Notes: generated from the letters alone by a model not told the origin. DNA of 64,000 nt from Mycobacterium sp. (GCA_021732005.1 JAKFVT010000053.1:164964-228963), one strand, 5' to 3'; positions 43,655 to 52,443 are shown, counted from the stretch's first letter. Program-made: numbers and translations.

Positions 43655-44413
43655 CTACCAACGCGGACCCGACCAGCGCCCGGTCAGCACACCCAACGCG
43701 CCGAGGGCCACCGCCGCGGCCGTCGTGGTGCGCAGCACCGTCGGACCCAGCCGGACCGCGGTTGCCCCGGCATCGGCCAGCCGCTCGAGTTCGGCGTCGC
43801 TGATCCCGCCTTCGGGACCCACGATCAACATGATCGAATCCGCTTGGGCCACCGGCAGTTCAGCCAGTGGACGGTCGGCCGATTCGTGCAGGGCGAGAAC
43901 CAGCCCACCGGCCCCGACCCGCTCGGCGACCAGGTCGGCCAGTGCAGCCGTCGCGACCGGGCCGTCGATGGGTGGGATGTAGCCTCGCCGCGACTGCCGC
44001 GCCGCCGACCGCGCCACCGCCCGCCACCGGCGCAGGCCCTTCTCGGCGCGTTCACCGTCCCAGCGCGCCACACACCGGTCGGCCTGCCAGGCGACGAAGT
44101 CGTCGGCGCCGGCCTCGGTGGCCAGCTCGATCGCCAGTTCCGACCGCTCCGATTTCGGAATGCCCTGCGCGACGGTCACTGTCGGATGCGGACGCGCCAG
44201 CGTCCAGCGCTCCAGCACCTGGGCCGAGAACCCGCGCTTGCTGGTCTCTTGCACCTCGCAGCGGGCCAGTGTGCCGTCACCGTCGGACAGGACGAGCTTT
44301 TCACCAGGCCGGATGCGCCGGACTGTCGCGGCGTGAAAACCCTCGTCGCCGTCGACGACAGCACGCTGCCCCACCACCGGAATGGCGTCGGCGTAGAACA
44401 GTGTGTCGGCCAA
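43655..44413 (-). CDS. rsmE: 16S rRNA m3U1498 methyltransferase
   Basis: 252 aa from TTG 44413 (MADTLFYAD start agrees with mycobacterial RsmE; 3 bp after dnaJ stop). SPOUT family: PUA-like N-terminal part, then IGPEGGISDAELERLADAGA and VRLGPTVLRTTTAAAVALGAL, which form the trefoil knot that binds S-adenosylmethionine. Cotranscribed with hrcA-dnaJ2, as in M. tuberculosis (Rv2374c-Rv2372c). Confidence 0.95.
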   Translation of the reverse strand: MADTLFYADAIPVVGQRAVVDGDEGFHAATVRRIRPGEKLVLSDGDGTLARCEVQETSKRGFSAQVLERWTLARPHPTVTVAQGIPKSERSELAIELATEAGADDFVAWQADRCVARWDGERAEKGLRRWRAVARSAARQSRRGYIPPIDGPVATAALADLVAERVGAGGLVLALHESADRPLAELPVAQADSIMLIVGPEGGISDAELERLADAGATAVRLGPTVLRTTTAAAVALGALGVLTGRWSGPRW

Positions 44414-44416
44414 CGC

Positions 44417-45559
44417 CTAACGGCCGCTGAAGGTTTCGCGTAGCCGGCTGAACAGTCCGCCGGTGTTGCCTGCCACGGAGTGCGTGGATTTGACCTCGGG
44501 TTCGGCGTGGCTGCGGGTCTTGAACTCGGCGAGCAGTTCCTTGGCGCGGGCGTCGAGCTTGCCGGGCACCGTCACCTCGATGTGCGCGTGCAGGTCACCC
44601 CGGACCCCGGAACGCAGATGCGGCATACCGTGCCCGCGCAGTGTGGTCACCGAGCCGGGTTGGGTCCCCGGCGCGATGGTGATCTCGGTCAGCCCGTCGA
44701 GGATGCCGTCGACGGTGACGGAGGTGCCGAGCGCGGCGTCGACCATCGGCACCGACACGGTGCAATGCAGGTCGTCGCCGTCGCGGACGAAGATGTCGTG
44801 CTGCTGCTCGTGCACCTCGACGTACAGGTCACCGGCCGGGCCGCCGCCCGGTCCGACCTCGCCCTGCGCGGCCAACCGCACCCGCATGCCGTCGCCGACA
44901 CCGGCCGGAATCTTCACGCTGATGTCGCGGCGCGCACGCACCCGTCCGTCGCCGGCGCACCGGTGGCAGGGATCGGGAATGACCTCGCCGACGCCGCGGC
45001 AGGTCGGGCAGGGCCGCGAAGTCATGACCTGACCCAGCAGCGAACGCTGCACCGTCTGCACCTCGCCGCGTCCGCCACAGGTGTCACAGGCGACGGGTGT
45101 GGAGTTGCCGTGAGTTCCCTTGCCCTGGCACACATCACAGAGCACGGCGGTGTCGACGGTCACCTGCTTGGTCACCCCGGTCGCGCACTCCGAGAGATCC
45201 AGGCGCATCCGCAGCAGCGAGTCCGAACCGGGCCGCACCCGGCCGATCGGGCCACGCGCCGCACCGCCGCCGCCGAAGAACGCCTCGAACACATCACCCA
45301 GACCGCCGAAGCCGCTGAACCCGTTGGCTCCGGCTGCGGCGCCCTCCAGCGGGTCGCCACCGAGGTCGACGATGCGCCGCTTCTCCGGATCGGAGAGCAC
45401 CTCGTAGGCGGCGCTGATCTCCTTGAATTTGTGCTGGGCCTCTTCGTCGGGGTTGACGTCGGGGTGGTATTCGCGGGCCAGCTTTCGATAGGCGCGCTTG
45501 AGCTCCTGATCGCTGGCGCCCTTGCTCACCCCGAGCAAGCCGTAGTAGTCCCGTGCCAC
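44417..45559 (-). CDS. dnaJ2: chaperone protein DnaJ2
   Basis: 380 aa from GTG 45559 with GAAAGG 8-9 nt upstream. J domain 1-70 with the HPD motif (YHPDVN), a short Gly/Phe linker, four zinc CxxCxGxG repeats (CDVCQGKG, CDTCGGRG, CPTCRGVG, CHRCAGDG), then the C-terminal substrate domain. Stimulates DnaK ATPase. Coupled in the hrcA operon, hence heat-shock regulation by HrcA. Confidence 0.96.
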   Translation of the reverse strand: MARDYYGLLGVSKGASDQELKRAYRKLAREYHPDVNPDEEAQHKFKEISAAYEVLSDPEKRRIVDLGGDPLEGAAAGANGFSGFGGLGDVFEAFFGGGGAARGPIGRVRPGSDSLLRMRLDLSECATGVTKQVTVDTAVLCDVCQGKGTHGNSTPVACDTCGGRGEVQTVQRSLLGQVMTSRPCPTCRGVGEVIPDPCHRCAGDGRVRARRDISVKIPAGVGDGMRVRLAAQGEVGPGGGPAGDLYVEVHEQQHDIFVRDGDDLHCTVSVPMVDAALGTSVTVDGILDGLTEITIAPGTQPGSVTTLRGHGMPHLRSGVRGDLHAHIEVTVPGKLDARAKELLAEFKTRSHAEPEVKSTHSVAGNTGGLFSRLRETFSGR

Positions 45560-45585
45560 TGTTGACCTTTCGAATTCCCTGCCGG

Positions 45586-46623
45586 CTAGCCGGCTCGGTG
45601 TCCTAGGACATCGCCGATGTACATCGCAACTGCTGCGACGTTGGCGATAGTTCCCGGATAGTCCATTCTGGTGGGTCCTAAAACACCCATGCCGCCGTAC
45701 ACGGTGCCCGAGCTGCCGTAGGTCGTGCTGATGACCGACGTTCCAGCCATCTGCTCGGCCTCGGTTTCCTGGCCGATGCGCACCGTGACCTTACCCGCTT
45801 CCTGTGAAGCGGCCAGCAGGCGAAGCACCACGACCTGTTCCTCGAGCGCTTCGAGGATGGAGCGCAGCGATCCACCGAAGTCGGCGGTGTTGCGGGTCAG
45901 GTTGGCGGTGCCGCCCATCAGCAGACGCTCCTCGTTGTGCTCCACCAACGACTCGAGGAGCACGGTGGCCGACCGGCCGACGGCATCGCCGAGCCCGCCC
46001 GATCCGTCCAGCCGCGCAGCCAAGTCGGCGACCGCAATCGATGCCGCCGCCAGGCGTTTGCCCTCCAGGGCCTGCCCGAGCAATTCCCGCAACTGGGACA
46101 GCTGGTGGTCGTCGATGGTGTCGCCCAGCTCGACGATGCGCTGGTCGACCCGGCCGGAGTCGGTGATCACCACCATCAGCAGCCGGGCCGGCGTCAACGC
46201 CACGATCTCCAGATGACGCACCGTCGACGTCGATAGCGTCGGGTACTGGACGATCGCGACCTGCCGGGTCAGCTGGGCCAGCAGTTTCACCGCACGCCGC
46301 AGCACGTCGTCGAGGTCGACGCCGGACTCCAGGAACTGAAGGATCGCGCGGCGCTCGGACCCCGACAGCGGTTTGACGTCGTCGATGCGGTTTACGAACT
46401 CGCGGTAGCCCTTCTCGGTAGGCACCCGCCCGGAGCTCGTGTGGGGCTGGGCGATGTAGCCCTCTGCTTCCAGCACTGCCATGTCATTGCGCACCGTGGC
46501 GCTGGATACGCCCAGGTTGTGGCGATCGACGAGGGCTTTGGAACCGATCGGTTCCTTGGTCGCCACGAAGTCGGCGACGATGGCACGGAGCACCTCGAAG
46601 CGACGGTCGTCAGCACTTCCCAT
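45586..46623 (-). CDS. hrcA: heat-inducible transcription repressor HrcA
   Basis: 345 aa from ATG 46623 with GGAGG 8 nt upstream. N-terminal winged helix (RRFEVLRAIVADFVATKEPIGSKALV, then VSSATVRNDMAVLEAEGYI), a GAF-like dimer domain, and the inserted domain. Represses chaperone genes by binding CIRCE elements; one such repeat lies at 46672-46698 before its own start. The stop codon sits in a perfect 14-bp palindrome (45581-45594, GCCGGCTAGCCGGC). Confidence 0.96.
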   Translation of the reverse strand: MGSADDRRFEVLRAIVADFVATKEPIGSKALVDRHNLGVSSATVRNDMAVLEAEGYIAQPHTSSGRVPTEKGYREFVNRIDDVKPLSGSERRAILQFLESGVDLDDVLRRAVKLLAQLTRQVAIVQYPTLSTSTVRHLEIVALTPARLLMVVITDSGRVDQRIVELGDTIDDHQLSQLRELLGQALEGKRLAAASIAVADLAARLDGSGGLGDAVGRSATVLLESLVEHNEERLLMGGTANLTRNTADFGGSLRSILEALEEQVVVLRLLAASQEAGKVTVRIGQETEAEQMAGTSVISTTYGSSGTVYGGMGVLGPTRMDYPGTIANVAAVAMYIGDVLGHRAG

Positions 46624-46671
46624 CTGGTACACCTCCAAGTCGTCTCCATTTTACGGGCACCAACAGCACAA

Positions 46672-46698
46672 TTAGCACCCACGCACTCAGAGTGCCAC
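46672..46698 (-). promoter_or_regulatory. CIRCE-type operator of hrcA
   Basis: TTAGCACCC, 9 bp, GAGTGCCAC. The CIRCE consensus is TTAGCACTC-N9-GAGTGCTAA, giving 1 mismatch in the left arm and 2 in the right with exact spacing. It lies 49 bp upstream of the hrcA start codon, as expected for autorepression of hrcA-dnaJ2-rsmE. Confidence 0.8.
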
Positions 46699-46771
46699 CA
46701 GCCCGGGCAGCCAGCGCACCGATGTTCGCCCTCCGCTGACGTTCCGGCCACCGGCGACTAGCCTTGCTCGA

Positions 46772-46813
46772 ATGGTGATGCGGGGTCGGTGGGCAGGGAC
46801 GACGGCCCGATGA
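46772..46813 (+). CDS. candidate 13-codon leaderless ORF coupled to the next gene
   Basis: ATG 46772 lies 7 nt after TAGCCT (46759-46764), a TANNNT -10, so the mRNA may start at this ATG. The peptide would be MVMRGRWAGTTAR. Its TGA (46811-46813) overlaps the ATG of the next gene (ATGA). The peptide is not recognised, and translation could serve only to deliver ribosomes. Support is positional only. Confidence 0.4.
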   Translation: MVMRGRWAGTTAR

Positions 46814-47133
46814 TCTTCAAAGGCGTTCGGGATGGCAAGCCATACCCCGAGCACAACCTCTCCTACCGCGACTGGTCGCAGATTCCGCCGCGACAGATCC
46901 GCCTCGACGAGTTGGTCACGACGACGACGGTGCTGGCACTGGACCGCCTGCTGTCCGAGGACTCGACGTTCTACGGCGACCTCTTCCCGCACGCGGTCCG
47001 CTGGCGCGGGGTGATCTACCTCGAGGACGGCCTGCACCGGGCGGTCCGGGCCGCGCTGCGTAATCGCACCGTGCTGCACGCACGGGTCTACGACATGGAC
47101 GGCGGCGTGGCCGACCAGTTCTCGGCCAGCTGA
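46810..47133 (+). CDS. conserved hypothetical protein (Rv2375-like)
   Basis: 107 aa from ATG 46810 (GTG 46789 in frame is an alternative). Soluble; begins MIFKGVRDGKPYPEHNLSYR and contains QIRLDELVTTTTVLALDRLL, then WRGVIYLEDGLHRAVRAALR with an RVYDMD end. No domain is recognised. It is conserved next to hrcA in mycobacteria. It is preceded by the 13-codon ORF and converges on the sensor kinase gene with a 46-nt overlap of coding ends, so antisense interference is possible. Confidence 0.75.
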   Translation: MIFKGVRDGKPYPEHNLSYRDWSQIPPRQIRLDELVTTTTVLALDRLLSEDSTFYGDLFPHAVRWRGVIYLEDGLHRAVRAALRNRTVLHARVYDMDGGVADQFSAS

Positions 47134-48623
47134 CCGGCGGCAGGCAGGCTCACCGTGAATTGAGTTCGGCCCGGGCAGGATTGCGCGTTCACCGTGCCTC
47201 CGTGCGCTTCCACGATCGACAACACGATCGCCAATCCCAGCCCACTGCAGCCGAGGTCACGCGACCGCGACTTGTCGGCGCGGACGAACCGGCCGAACAG
47301 ATTGGGCATGATCTCCTCGGGGATGCCGGGCCCGTCGTCGCTGACGACCAGCTGCACCCGCCCGTCGCTGCCCGTAGTGAGCGATGTGTTGACGGTGACT
47401 CCCGCAGGAGTGTGCACCCGCGCGTTGCCCAGCAGGTTCGCCAAAACCTGATGCAGCCGGGCGCGGTCGCCGCGAACCCAGATCGCCTCGTCGGGCAGGT
47501 CGATCATGAAGTGATGATCCGGCGCGCTCACCGCGGCGTCGTTGACCGCGTCGGCGACGACGTCGCACAGGTCGAGGTCTTCGAGCTCCAGGTCGCCGCC
47601 CTCGTCGAGCCGCGACAGCAGGAGCAGGTCGGCCACCAGGGAGGTCATCCGGCGGGACTCCGCCTCGATACGGGCCAGCGCGTACTCGGTGGTCGGCGGC
47701 AGCACGTCGCTGTCTTGGCGGGTCAGTTCGGCATAACCGAGGATCGCGGCCAGCGGTGTGCGCAGTTCGTGGCTGGCGTCGGTGAGGAATTGGCGCGTTC
47801 GGCGGTCGGAGGCGGCGATATCGCCAAGCGCGGTATCGACATTGGTCAACAGCCGGTTGAGGGTATGGCCGACGACGCCGATCTCACTGGCCCGGTCGGT
47901 GTCGGCCGGGCTCACCCGGGCGGTGATCCGGTAGTCGGTGGGGTCCAGGGGAAGGGCGGCGACCTTGGCGGCGACGTCCGCGACGCGCCGCAGCGGGCGC
48001 AGCGCGTAGTTCACCACGATCATCGTTCCCAACGCGGTGAGCGCCACAGCGACGACCACCAGGATCACCACGGTCAGGCCCTTGCCGGCGACGGTCTTGT
48101 TCGCCAGATCCAGCGACACCGCCGACACCAGCCGCTCGCCGCCGGGGAAATCCCGGTGCCCGACCCGATGCGAGCCCATGTCGCCGAGTTCGACGGTCTG
48201 CGGATCGCCGCCAGCCCAGTTGATCTTCTCCAACGCGCGCAGTGCGTCCGGCGGAGCTGGGACGGGTTCACCATCGGTGAACGCGCTGGCGTACACCACC
48301 CGGTCGTCGCGCAGCATCGCGATCACCGTGCCCGGCCCCTGACCCGGGAACTCGTCGAGGTCACCGTGACTGGTGCTGCCGTCTTCCCGAGGTTGCTCGA
48401 TGTCCCCGTACCGTTTGGCCTTGGCATACGAATAGCTAAAAGCGGCAAGCGAATTGGACACCTGACTGTTGGCAAGGCTCATCGCCTCGTCGCGCAGACT
48501 CATCACCGCAACCGCGCCGATGGCGATCATCGCGACGCTGCTGATCGCCGAGACCCAGATGACCAGCCGCCGGCGCAGCGAACGCGGACGCCACCGCCTC
48601 TCGCCGTGGGTGGCCGGCCTCAC
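47088..48623 (-). CDS. two-component sensor histidine kinase
   Basis: 511 aa from GTG 48623 overlapping the regulator stop (GTGA). Helix 1 at about 20-43, an extracytoplasmic sensor domain of about 135 residues, helix 2 at about 182-205, HAMP (ALRPLRRVADVAAKVAALPL), H box TDASHELRTPLAAI with His285, N box LANLLGNARVHTP, G boxes DDGPGIP and GLGLAIV. An OmpR/EnvZ type of the mycobacterial TrcS/TcrY group. The signal is unknown; its unusual sensor loop is rich in acidic and glycine residues. The stop overlaps the Rv2375-like gene by 46 nt. Confidence 0.92.
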   Translation of the reverse strand: MRPATHGERRWRPRSLRRRLVIWVSAISSVAMIAIGAVAVMSLRDEAMSLANSQVSNSLAAFSYSYAKAKRYGDIEQPREDGSTSHGDLDEFPGQGPGTVIAMLRDDRVVYASAFTDGEPVPAPPDALRALEKINWAGGDPQTVELGDMGSHRVGHRDFPGGERLVSAVSLDLANKTVAGKGLTVVILVVVAVALTALGTMIVVNYALRPLRRVADVAAKVAALPLDPTDYRITARVSPADTDRASEIGVVGHTLNRLLTNVDTALGDIAASDRRTRQFLTDASHELRTPLAAILGYAELTRQDSDVLPPTTEYALARIEAESRRMTSLVADLLLLSRLDEGGDLELEDLDLCDVVADAVNDAAVSAPDHHFMIDLPDEAIWVRGDRARLHQVLANLLGNARVHTPAGVTVNTSLTTGSDGRVQLVVSDDGPGIPEEIMPNLFGRFVRADKSRSRDLGCSGLGLAIVLSIVEAHGGTVNAQSCPGRTQFTVSLPAAGQLAENWSATPPSMS

Positions 48624-49399
48624 CGCTCTGGCCGCAGCATGTAGCCGACGCCGCGGACCGTGTGGATCATCGGTTCGCGTCCGGCGTCGACCTTGCGGCG
48701 CAGATAGGAGATATAGAGGTCGACGATGCTGGACCGGCCGCCGAAGCCGTAGTTCCAGACCCGGTCCAGGATCTCGGCGCGGGTGACGGCTCGGCGCGGG
48801 TTGCGCATCAGATAACGCAGCAGCTCGAACTCGGTGGTGGTCAGCGAGATCTGCTCGTCGCCCCGGGTGACCTCACGACTCGGGCCGTCCAGCACCAGAT
48901 CGCCCACCTTCAGCACCTCGTCCTCGGGCGCGGTGGTGGCCTTGGACCGCCGCAGCAGGCCCCGCAACCGGGCGACCAGCTCCTCGAGGCTGAACGGCTT
49001 GGTCAGATAGTCGTCGGCACCCGCAGTCAGCCCCGTCACCCGGTCCATCACCGAATCCCGCGCCGTCAGGAACAGCGTCGGCGTATAGCCCTCGGTCTCC
49101 CGCGTCATCTTGAGGATCTGCAGTCCGTCCGTGTCCGGCAGCATGATGTCCAGCACCAGCAGATCCGGCTCGAACTCCTGGAACTTCGACAAGGCGTCAC
49201 GACCGTCGCCCGCCGTTTCCACTTCCCAGCCCTCGTAGTGCAGGGCCATCTTGACCAGATTCGTCAGCGCCGGCTCGTCGTCGACGAGCAGCACGCGGAT
49301 GGGCGAACCATCCGCGCGGGAGATGCGCGGAAGCTGACCGAGGATGGCCTGACGGGGGCGGAGAGGACGGGACGAGGACGGGGCGACCGGGATAGCCAT
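48620..49399 (-). CDS. OmpR-family response regulator
   Basis: 259 aa from ATG 49399. Receiver domain about 33-150 with acidic pocket (LLVDDE) and phosphoacceptor Asp84 (LVLDIMLPD), then Thr and Lys (FLTARDS, YLTKPFSLEE). A C-terminal winged helix with LTTTEFELLRYLMRNPRRAVTRAEIL and YISYLRRKVD. CAGAAT lies 6 nt before the ATG, so the mRNA may be leaderless. A 7-4-7 direct repeat 42 bp upstream is a likely self-binding site. Partner of the kinase downstream. Confidence 0.94.
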   Translation of the reverse strand: MAIPVAPSSSRPLRPRQAILGQLPRISRADGSPIRVLLVDDEPALTNLVKMALHYEGWEVETAGDGRDALSKFQEFEPDLLVLDIMLPDTDGLQILKMTRETEGYTPTLFLTARDSVMDRVTGLTAGADDYLTKPFSLEELVARLRGLLRRSKATTAPEDEVLKVGDLVLDGPSREVTRGDEQISLTTTEFELLRYLMRNPRRAVTRAEILDRVWNYGFGGRSSIVDLYISYLRRKVDAGREPMIHTVRGVGYMLRPER

Positions 49400-49440
49400 A
49401 CTTCGATTCTGGTGAAAACACATGAATCTGTCATGGAGCC

Positions 49441-49458
49441 CATATCTGTTTCATATCT
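49441..49458. promoter_or_regulatory. direct-repeat operator candidate for the response regulator
   Basis: CATATCT at 49441-49447 and again at 49452-49458, with a 4-bp spacer: the 11-bp period used by OmpR/PhoB-type regulators that bind as head-to-tail dimers. It lies in the divergent gap between the response regulator and the SulP-carbonic anhydrase gene, so it could regulate both. Confidence 0.5.
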
Positions 49459-49720
49459 TGCCCGGTCGCTGCCCTAGTGAAGGCGTTGCCGTATTGCGTT
49501 CGCGGCCAGAGCATTCCGTAAACATCTGTTAGACGCGACACACTTTGGTCACAATTCGGCCGCACGGAGCGCCCGCAGATATGGATCCCATATGGATTCC
49601 TTGAAGACGATCTGTCACCACACCTACTGTCGCGCTTGTGAATTCGTTTCGCTTCAGCGGCGCGATTCGTGAATCGACTGTCAATTAATAGATCTCGCAT
49701 ACGCAGACAGGAGTCTGGCC
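49459..49720. other. AT-rich intergenic control region before the SulP-carbonic anhydrase gene
   Basis: Together with 49400-49458 it makes a 321-bp gap without genes. It holds ATATGG-ATC-CCATAT (49579-49593) with a repeated ATATGGAT (49579-49586, 49590-49597), and CGATTC-GT-GAATCG (49663-49676). The last 40 bp are AT-rich (about TCAATTAATAGATCT) and probably contain the promoter, but no consensus hexamer pair stands out. AGGAG at 49709-49713 is the next gene's Shine-Dalgarno. Confidence 0.5.
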
Positions 49721-51994
49721 TTGCAGCGTTCGACCGCGCCACTTGAGGGTTCTGATGACCCGGGCAGGATGTCCACCCTCCTGCGCTACGACCTACCGGC
49801 TTCCCTGGTGGTTTTCCTGGTGGCCTTACCACTGTCCTTGGGGATCGCCATCGCCTCTGACGCACCGGTGCTGGCGGGGCTGATCGCCGCGATCGTCGGC
49901 GGTGTGGTTGCCGGCGCTCTGGGCGGATCGCCGCTGCAGGTCAGCGGTCCCGCCGCCGGACTGACGGTGATCGTCGCGGGCCTGGTGGCCGAGTTCGGCT
50001 GGGCCGTGACCTGCGCCATCACCGTCTGCGCCGGCATCGTCCAGGTACTGCTGGGAGTCAGCCGGGTGGGCCGCGCAGCGTTGGCGATCTCGCCGATGGT
50101 GGTACACGCCATGCTGGCCGGCATCGGCGTCACGATCGCGCTTCAGCAGGTCCACGTCCTGCTGGGCGGCAGCTCCGAGAGCTCGGCCTGGCGCAACATC
50201 ACCGAACTGCCCGGCCAGCTGATCGCCGCTGATCACGCCGGGTTGGCCGTCGGGCTGCTGGTGATCGGGATCCTGGTGAGCTGGCGCTGGATGCCGGCAA
50301 AGATTCGCAAGGTGCCCGGGCCGCTGGTCGCGATCGTCGTCGCCAGCGCGGTGTCGGTGTTGTTCGCGATGAATGTGCCGCGCATCCAACTCAACGGTTC
50401 GCTGCTCGACGCCCTGAAGCCACCGGGCCTGCCGGAAGGCAACTGGGGTGCGTTCGCGACGGGCGTAATCACCGTCGCACTCATCGCCAGCGTCGAGAGC
50501 CTGCTCACCGCGGTCGCCGTGGACCGCATGCAGGACGGCCCGCGGTCGAACCTGAACCGCGAACTCGTCGGACAGGGCGCTGCCAACGTCGTCTCGGGTG
50601 CGGTCGGCGGACTTCCGATCACGGGTGTGATCGTGCGCAGCTCGGCGAACGTGACCGCCGGCGCCAAGACCCGCGCGTCAGCGATATTGCACGGCGTGTG
50701 GGTTCTGGTCTTCGCGTTGCCGTTCGCCGGGTTGGCCCAGCAGATCCCGACCGCGGCGCTGGCCGGGTTGCTGATCGTCATCGGCATTCAGCTGGTCAAG
50801 CTCAGCCACATCAAGACAGCACGCCGAACCGGCGATATCGCGGTCTATCTGGTGACGATCACCGGGGTGGTCTTCCTCAACCTCCTCGAAGGTGTCCTGC
50901 TCGGGCTGGCGCTCGCGGTCGTGCTGACCGTCTGGCGGGTGGCGCGCGCCAGGATCCATGCCCACCCCGCCGACGATGACGACGACAACGACGATTGGCG
51001 TGTCGCCGTGGAAGGCTCGGCCACGTTCCTGTCGCTGCCTCAGCTGCACAAGACGCTGGCGTCGGTGCCACCCGGTGTGCGCGTCACACTGGAGATTTCG
51101 GTGGACTTCATCGACCACGCCGCACATCAGGTGATCGAGGACTGGCAGCGGCAGCACGAGGCGTCAGGCGGCAGCGTGCTGGTGCAGGAAGTCGGCTCCG
51201 TCGAGCTGAGCAGCGCGCTGGACGGCCCGCCGCAGCGCGCCTTCGGCATGATCGACAAGCGGCTCGGCATCGTGCCGTGGAGTTCGTGGCAGGACCCGCT
51301 GACCACCAACGGCCACGAACGCCGCGACACCCCACCCCAGTCCGTTCTCGACGGCCTCGAGGTGTACCACCGCAGGACCGCTCCCCAAATACGGCCGCAC
51401 ATGGAGAAATTGGCGCATACCAACACGGCCGAGACGCTGTTCATCACGTGCACCGACGCCCGGATCGTGCCCAATGCGATCACCAGCAGCGGGCCGGGTG
51501 ACCTGTTCACCGTGCGCAACGTCGGCAACCTGGTGCCCGCCGACCAGCACGATCATTCCGTGGAAGCGGCGATCGCCTTCGCAGTCGGCAGGTTGAATGT
51601 GTCATCGATCGTCGTGTGCGGTCATTCCGCCTGCGGCGCAATGCATGCCGCGCTGCGGGAGCAGGGCGTCGCCGCGAAGCACCCACCCGGCGAGGAACAC
51701 CTACGGTCCTGGCTGAAGTACGCCCAGCCGGCCCTGGACGCTTTCGACGAGGGTCGACACCCGATAGCGCAATCGGCCGCCGAGCAGGGCTTCAACACCG
51801 CCGACCAGCTGAGCATGGTCAGCGTTGCCGTCCAGGTCGACACCCTGGTGCGTCACCCGCTGATCCATGATCTGCACGAGCAGGGCCGGCTGAAGGTCAT
51901 CGGCCTGTTCTATGACATCGGCAGTGCCCAAGTACTGCATGTCGAGCCGGCTCCTGCACTTTCGTTGCAGACCAAGGGGATTGCTGTCCGATGA
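49721..51994 (+). CDS. SulP anion transporter fused to beta-carbonic anhydrase
   Basis: 757 aa from TTG 49721, chosen because AGGAG lies 7 nt upstream. Residues about 22-410 form the SulP transporter with the signature stretches DLPASLVVFLVALPLSLGIA and GLTVIVAGLVAEFG; about 425-500 is a divergent STAS-like domain after a run of Asp; about 545-757 is a beta-carbonic anhydrase with zinc ligands Cys577, His635 and Cys638 and the Asp579-Arg581 pair (ITCTDARI, VVCGHSACGA). The fusion should import bicarbonate (or another anion) and interconvert it with CO2 at the membrane. M. tuberculosis has a similar fusion (Rv3273). Confidence 0.93.
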   Translation: MQRSTAPLEGSDDPGRMSTLLRYDLPASLVVFLVALPLSLGIAIASDAPVLAGLIAAIVGGVVAGALGGSPLQVSGPAAGLTVIVAGLVAEFGWAVTCAITVCAGIVQVLLGVSRVGRAALAISPMVVHAMLAGIGVTIALQQVHVLLGGSSESSAWRNITELPGQLIAADHAGLAVGLLVIGILVSWRWMPAKIRKVPGPLVAIVVASAVSVLFAMNVPRIQLNGSLLDALKPPGLPEGNWGAFATGVITVALIASVESLLTAVAVDRMQDGPRSNLNRELVGQGAANVVSGAVGGLPITGVIVRSSANVTAGAKTRASAILHGVWVLVFALPFAGLAQQIPTAALAGLLIVIGIQLVKLSHIKTARRTGDIAVYLVTITGVVFLNLLEGVLLGLALAVVLTVWRVARARIHAHPADDDDDNDDWRVAVEGSATFLSLPQLHKTLASVPPGVRVTLEISVDFIDHAAHQVIEDWQRQHEASGGSVLVQEVGSVELSSALDGPPQRAFGMIDKRLGIVPWSSWQDPLTTNGHERRDTPPQSVLDGLEVYHRRTAPQIRPHMEKLAHTNTAETLFITCTDARIVPNAITSSGPGDLFTVRNVGNLVPADQHDHSVEAAIAFAVGRLNVSSIVVCGHSACGAMHAALREQGVAAKHPPGEEHLRSWLKYAQPALDAFDEGRHPIAQSAAEQGFNTADQLSMVSVAVQVDTLVRHPLIHDLHEQGRLKVIGLFYDIGSAQVLHVEPAPALSLQTKGIAVR

Positions 51995-52142
51995 TTGAGT
52001 TCGATTGGCCATCAATAGATTTGACTCTGATATGAACTCCGTGACTGGCTCACCCACAGCACATAGAGTTGAGTTATCGGGAAGAGTCAACGAAAACCTA
52101 ATCCCCCCAAGGTTTCTCTCCCGGAAGAAGAAAGGACGATCA

Positions 52143-52376
52143 ATGACGATCAAACTCCGCCACCTCGCCCCGCTCGTCGCCGCCGGTGCCGCGGCGCTGG
52201 CCGTCAGCCTCGCGCCGAGCGCCGGCGCATCGCCCAACCCGATGGACTGCCTGGACAAGGGCGGTGCCACCATGTGCCAGAAGCAGGGCCACGCAAGAAT
52301 TCACGCCACACCTCCTGCCACCTCGCCTCAGCAGGCGTTCGGGTTCAACGGCATCCCGATGTGGGCGCTGGGCTAA
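52143..52376 (+). CDS. small exported protein of unknown function
   Basis: 77 aa from ATG 52143 with AAAGGA 6-8 nt upstream. Signal peptide 1-30 (LAPLVAAGAAALAVSLAPSAGASP, AGA cleavage), then a 47-residue mature chain with two Cys (MDCLDKGGATMCQKQG), possibly one disulfide, and a C-terminus QQAFGFNGIPMWALG. No family is recognised; similar short secreted proteins are common in mycobacteria. A strong hairpin follows. Confidence 0.7.
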   Translation: MTIKLRHLAPLVAAGAAALAVSLAPSAGASPNPMDCLDKGGATMCQKQGHARIHATPPATSPQQAFGFNGIPMWALG

Positions 52377-52391
52377 CCGGCAGGTATGCCA

Positions 52392-52443
52392 GGCAAGGCC
52401 GCGGGATGCGCCTACCCCCCAAGGCTCCCCCCGCGGCCTTGCC
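52392..52443. terminator. terminator between exported-protein gene and hemW
   Basis: A perfect 14-bp GC-rich inverted repeat (52392-52405 and 52430-52443) with a 24-nt C-rich loop. It lies 15 bp after the small-gene stop and 11 bp from the convergent hemW stop, so it serves both directions. Confidence 0.75.

Noticed and set aside
42409..43803. 464-codon plus-strand frame over the GAF-LuxR gene
   Set aside because: Arg/Gly/Pro-rich shadow frame; the neighbouring frame contains a full LuxR helix-turn-helix.
45581..45594. Perfect palindrome GCCGGCTAGCCGGC at the hrcA stop as a regulator site
   Set aside because: Such GC palindromes arise often in this genome and it lies at a 3' end between coupled genes.
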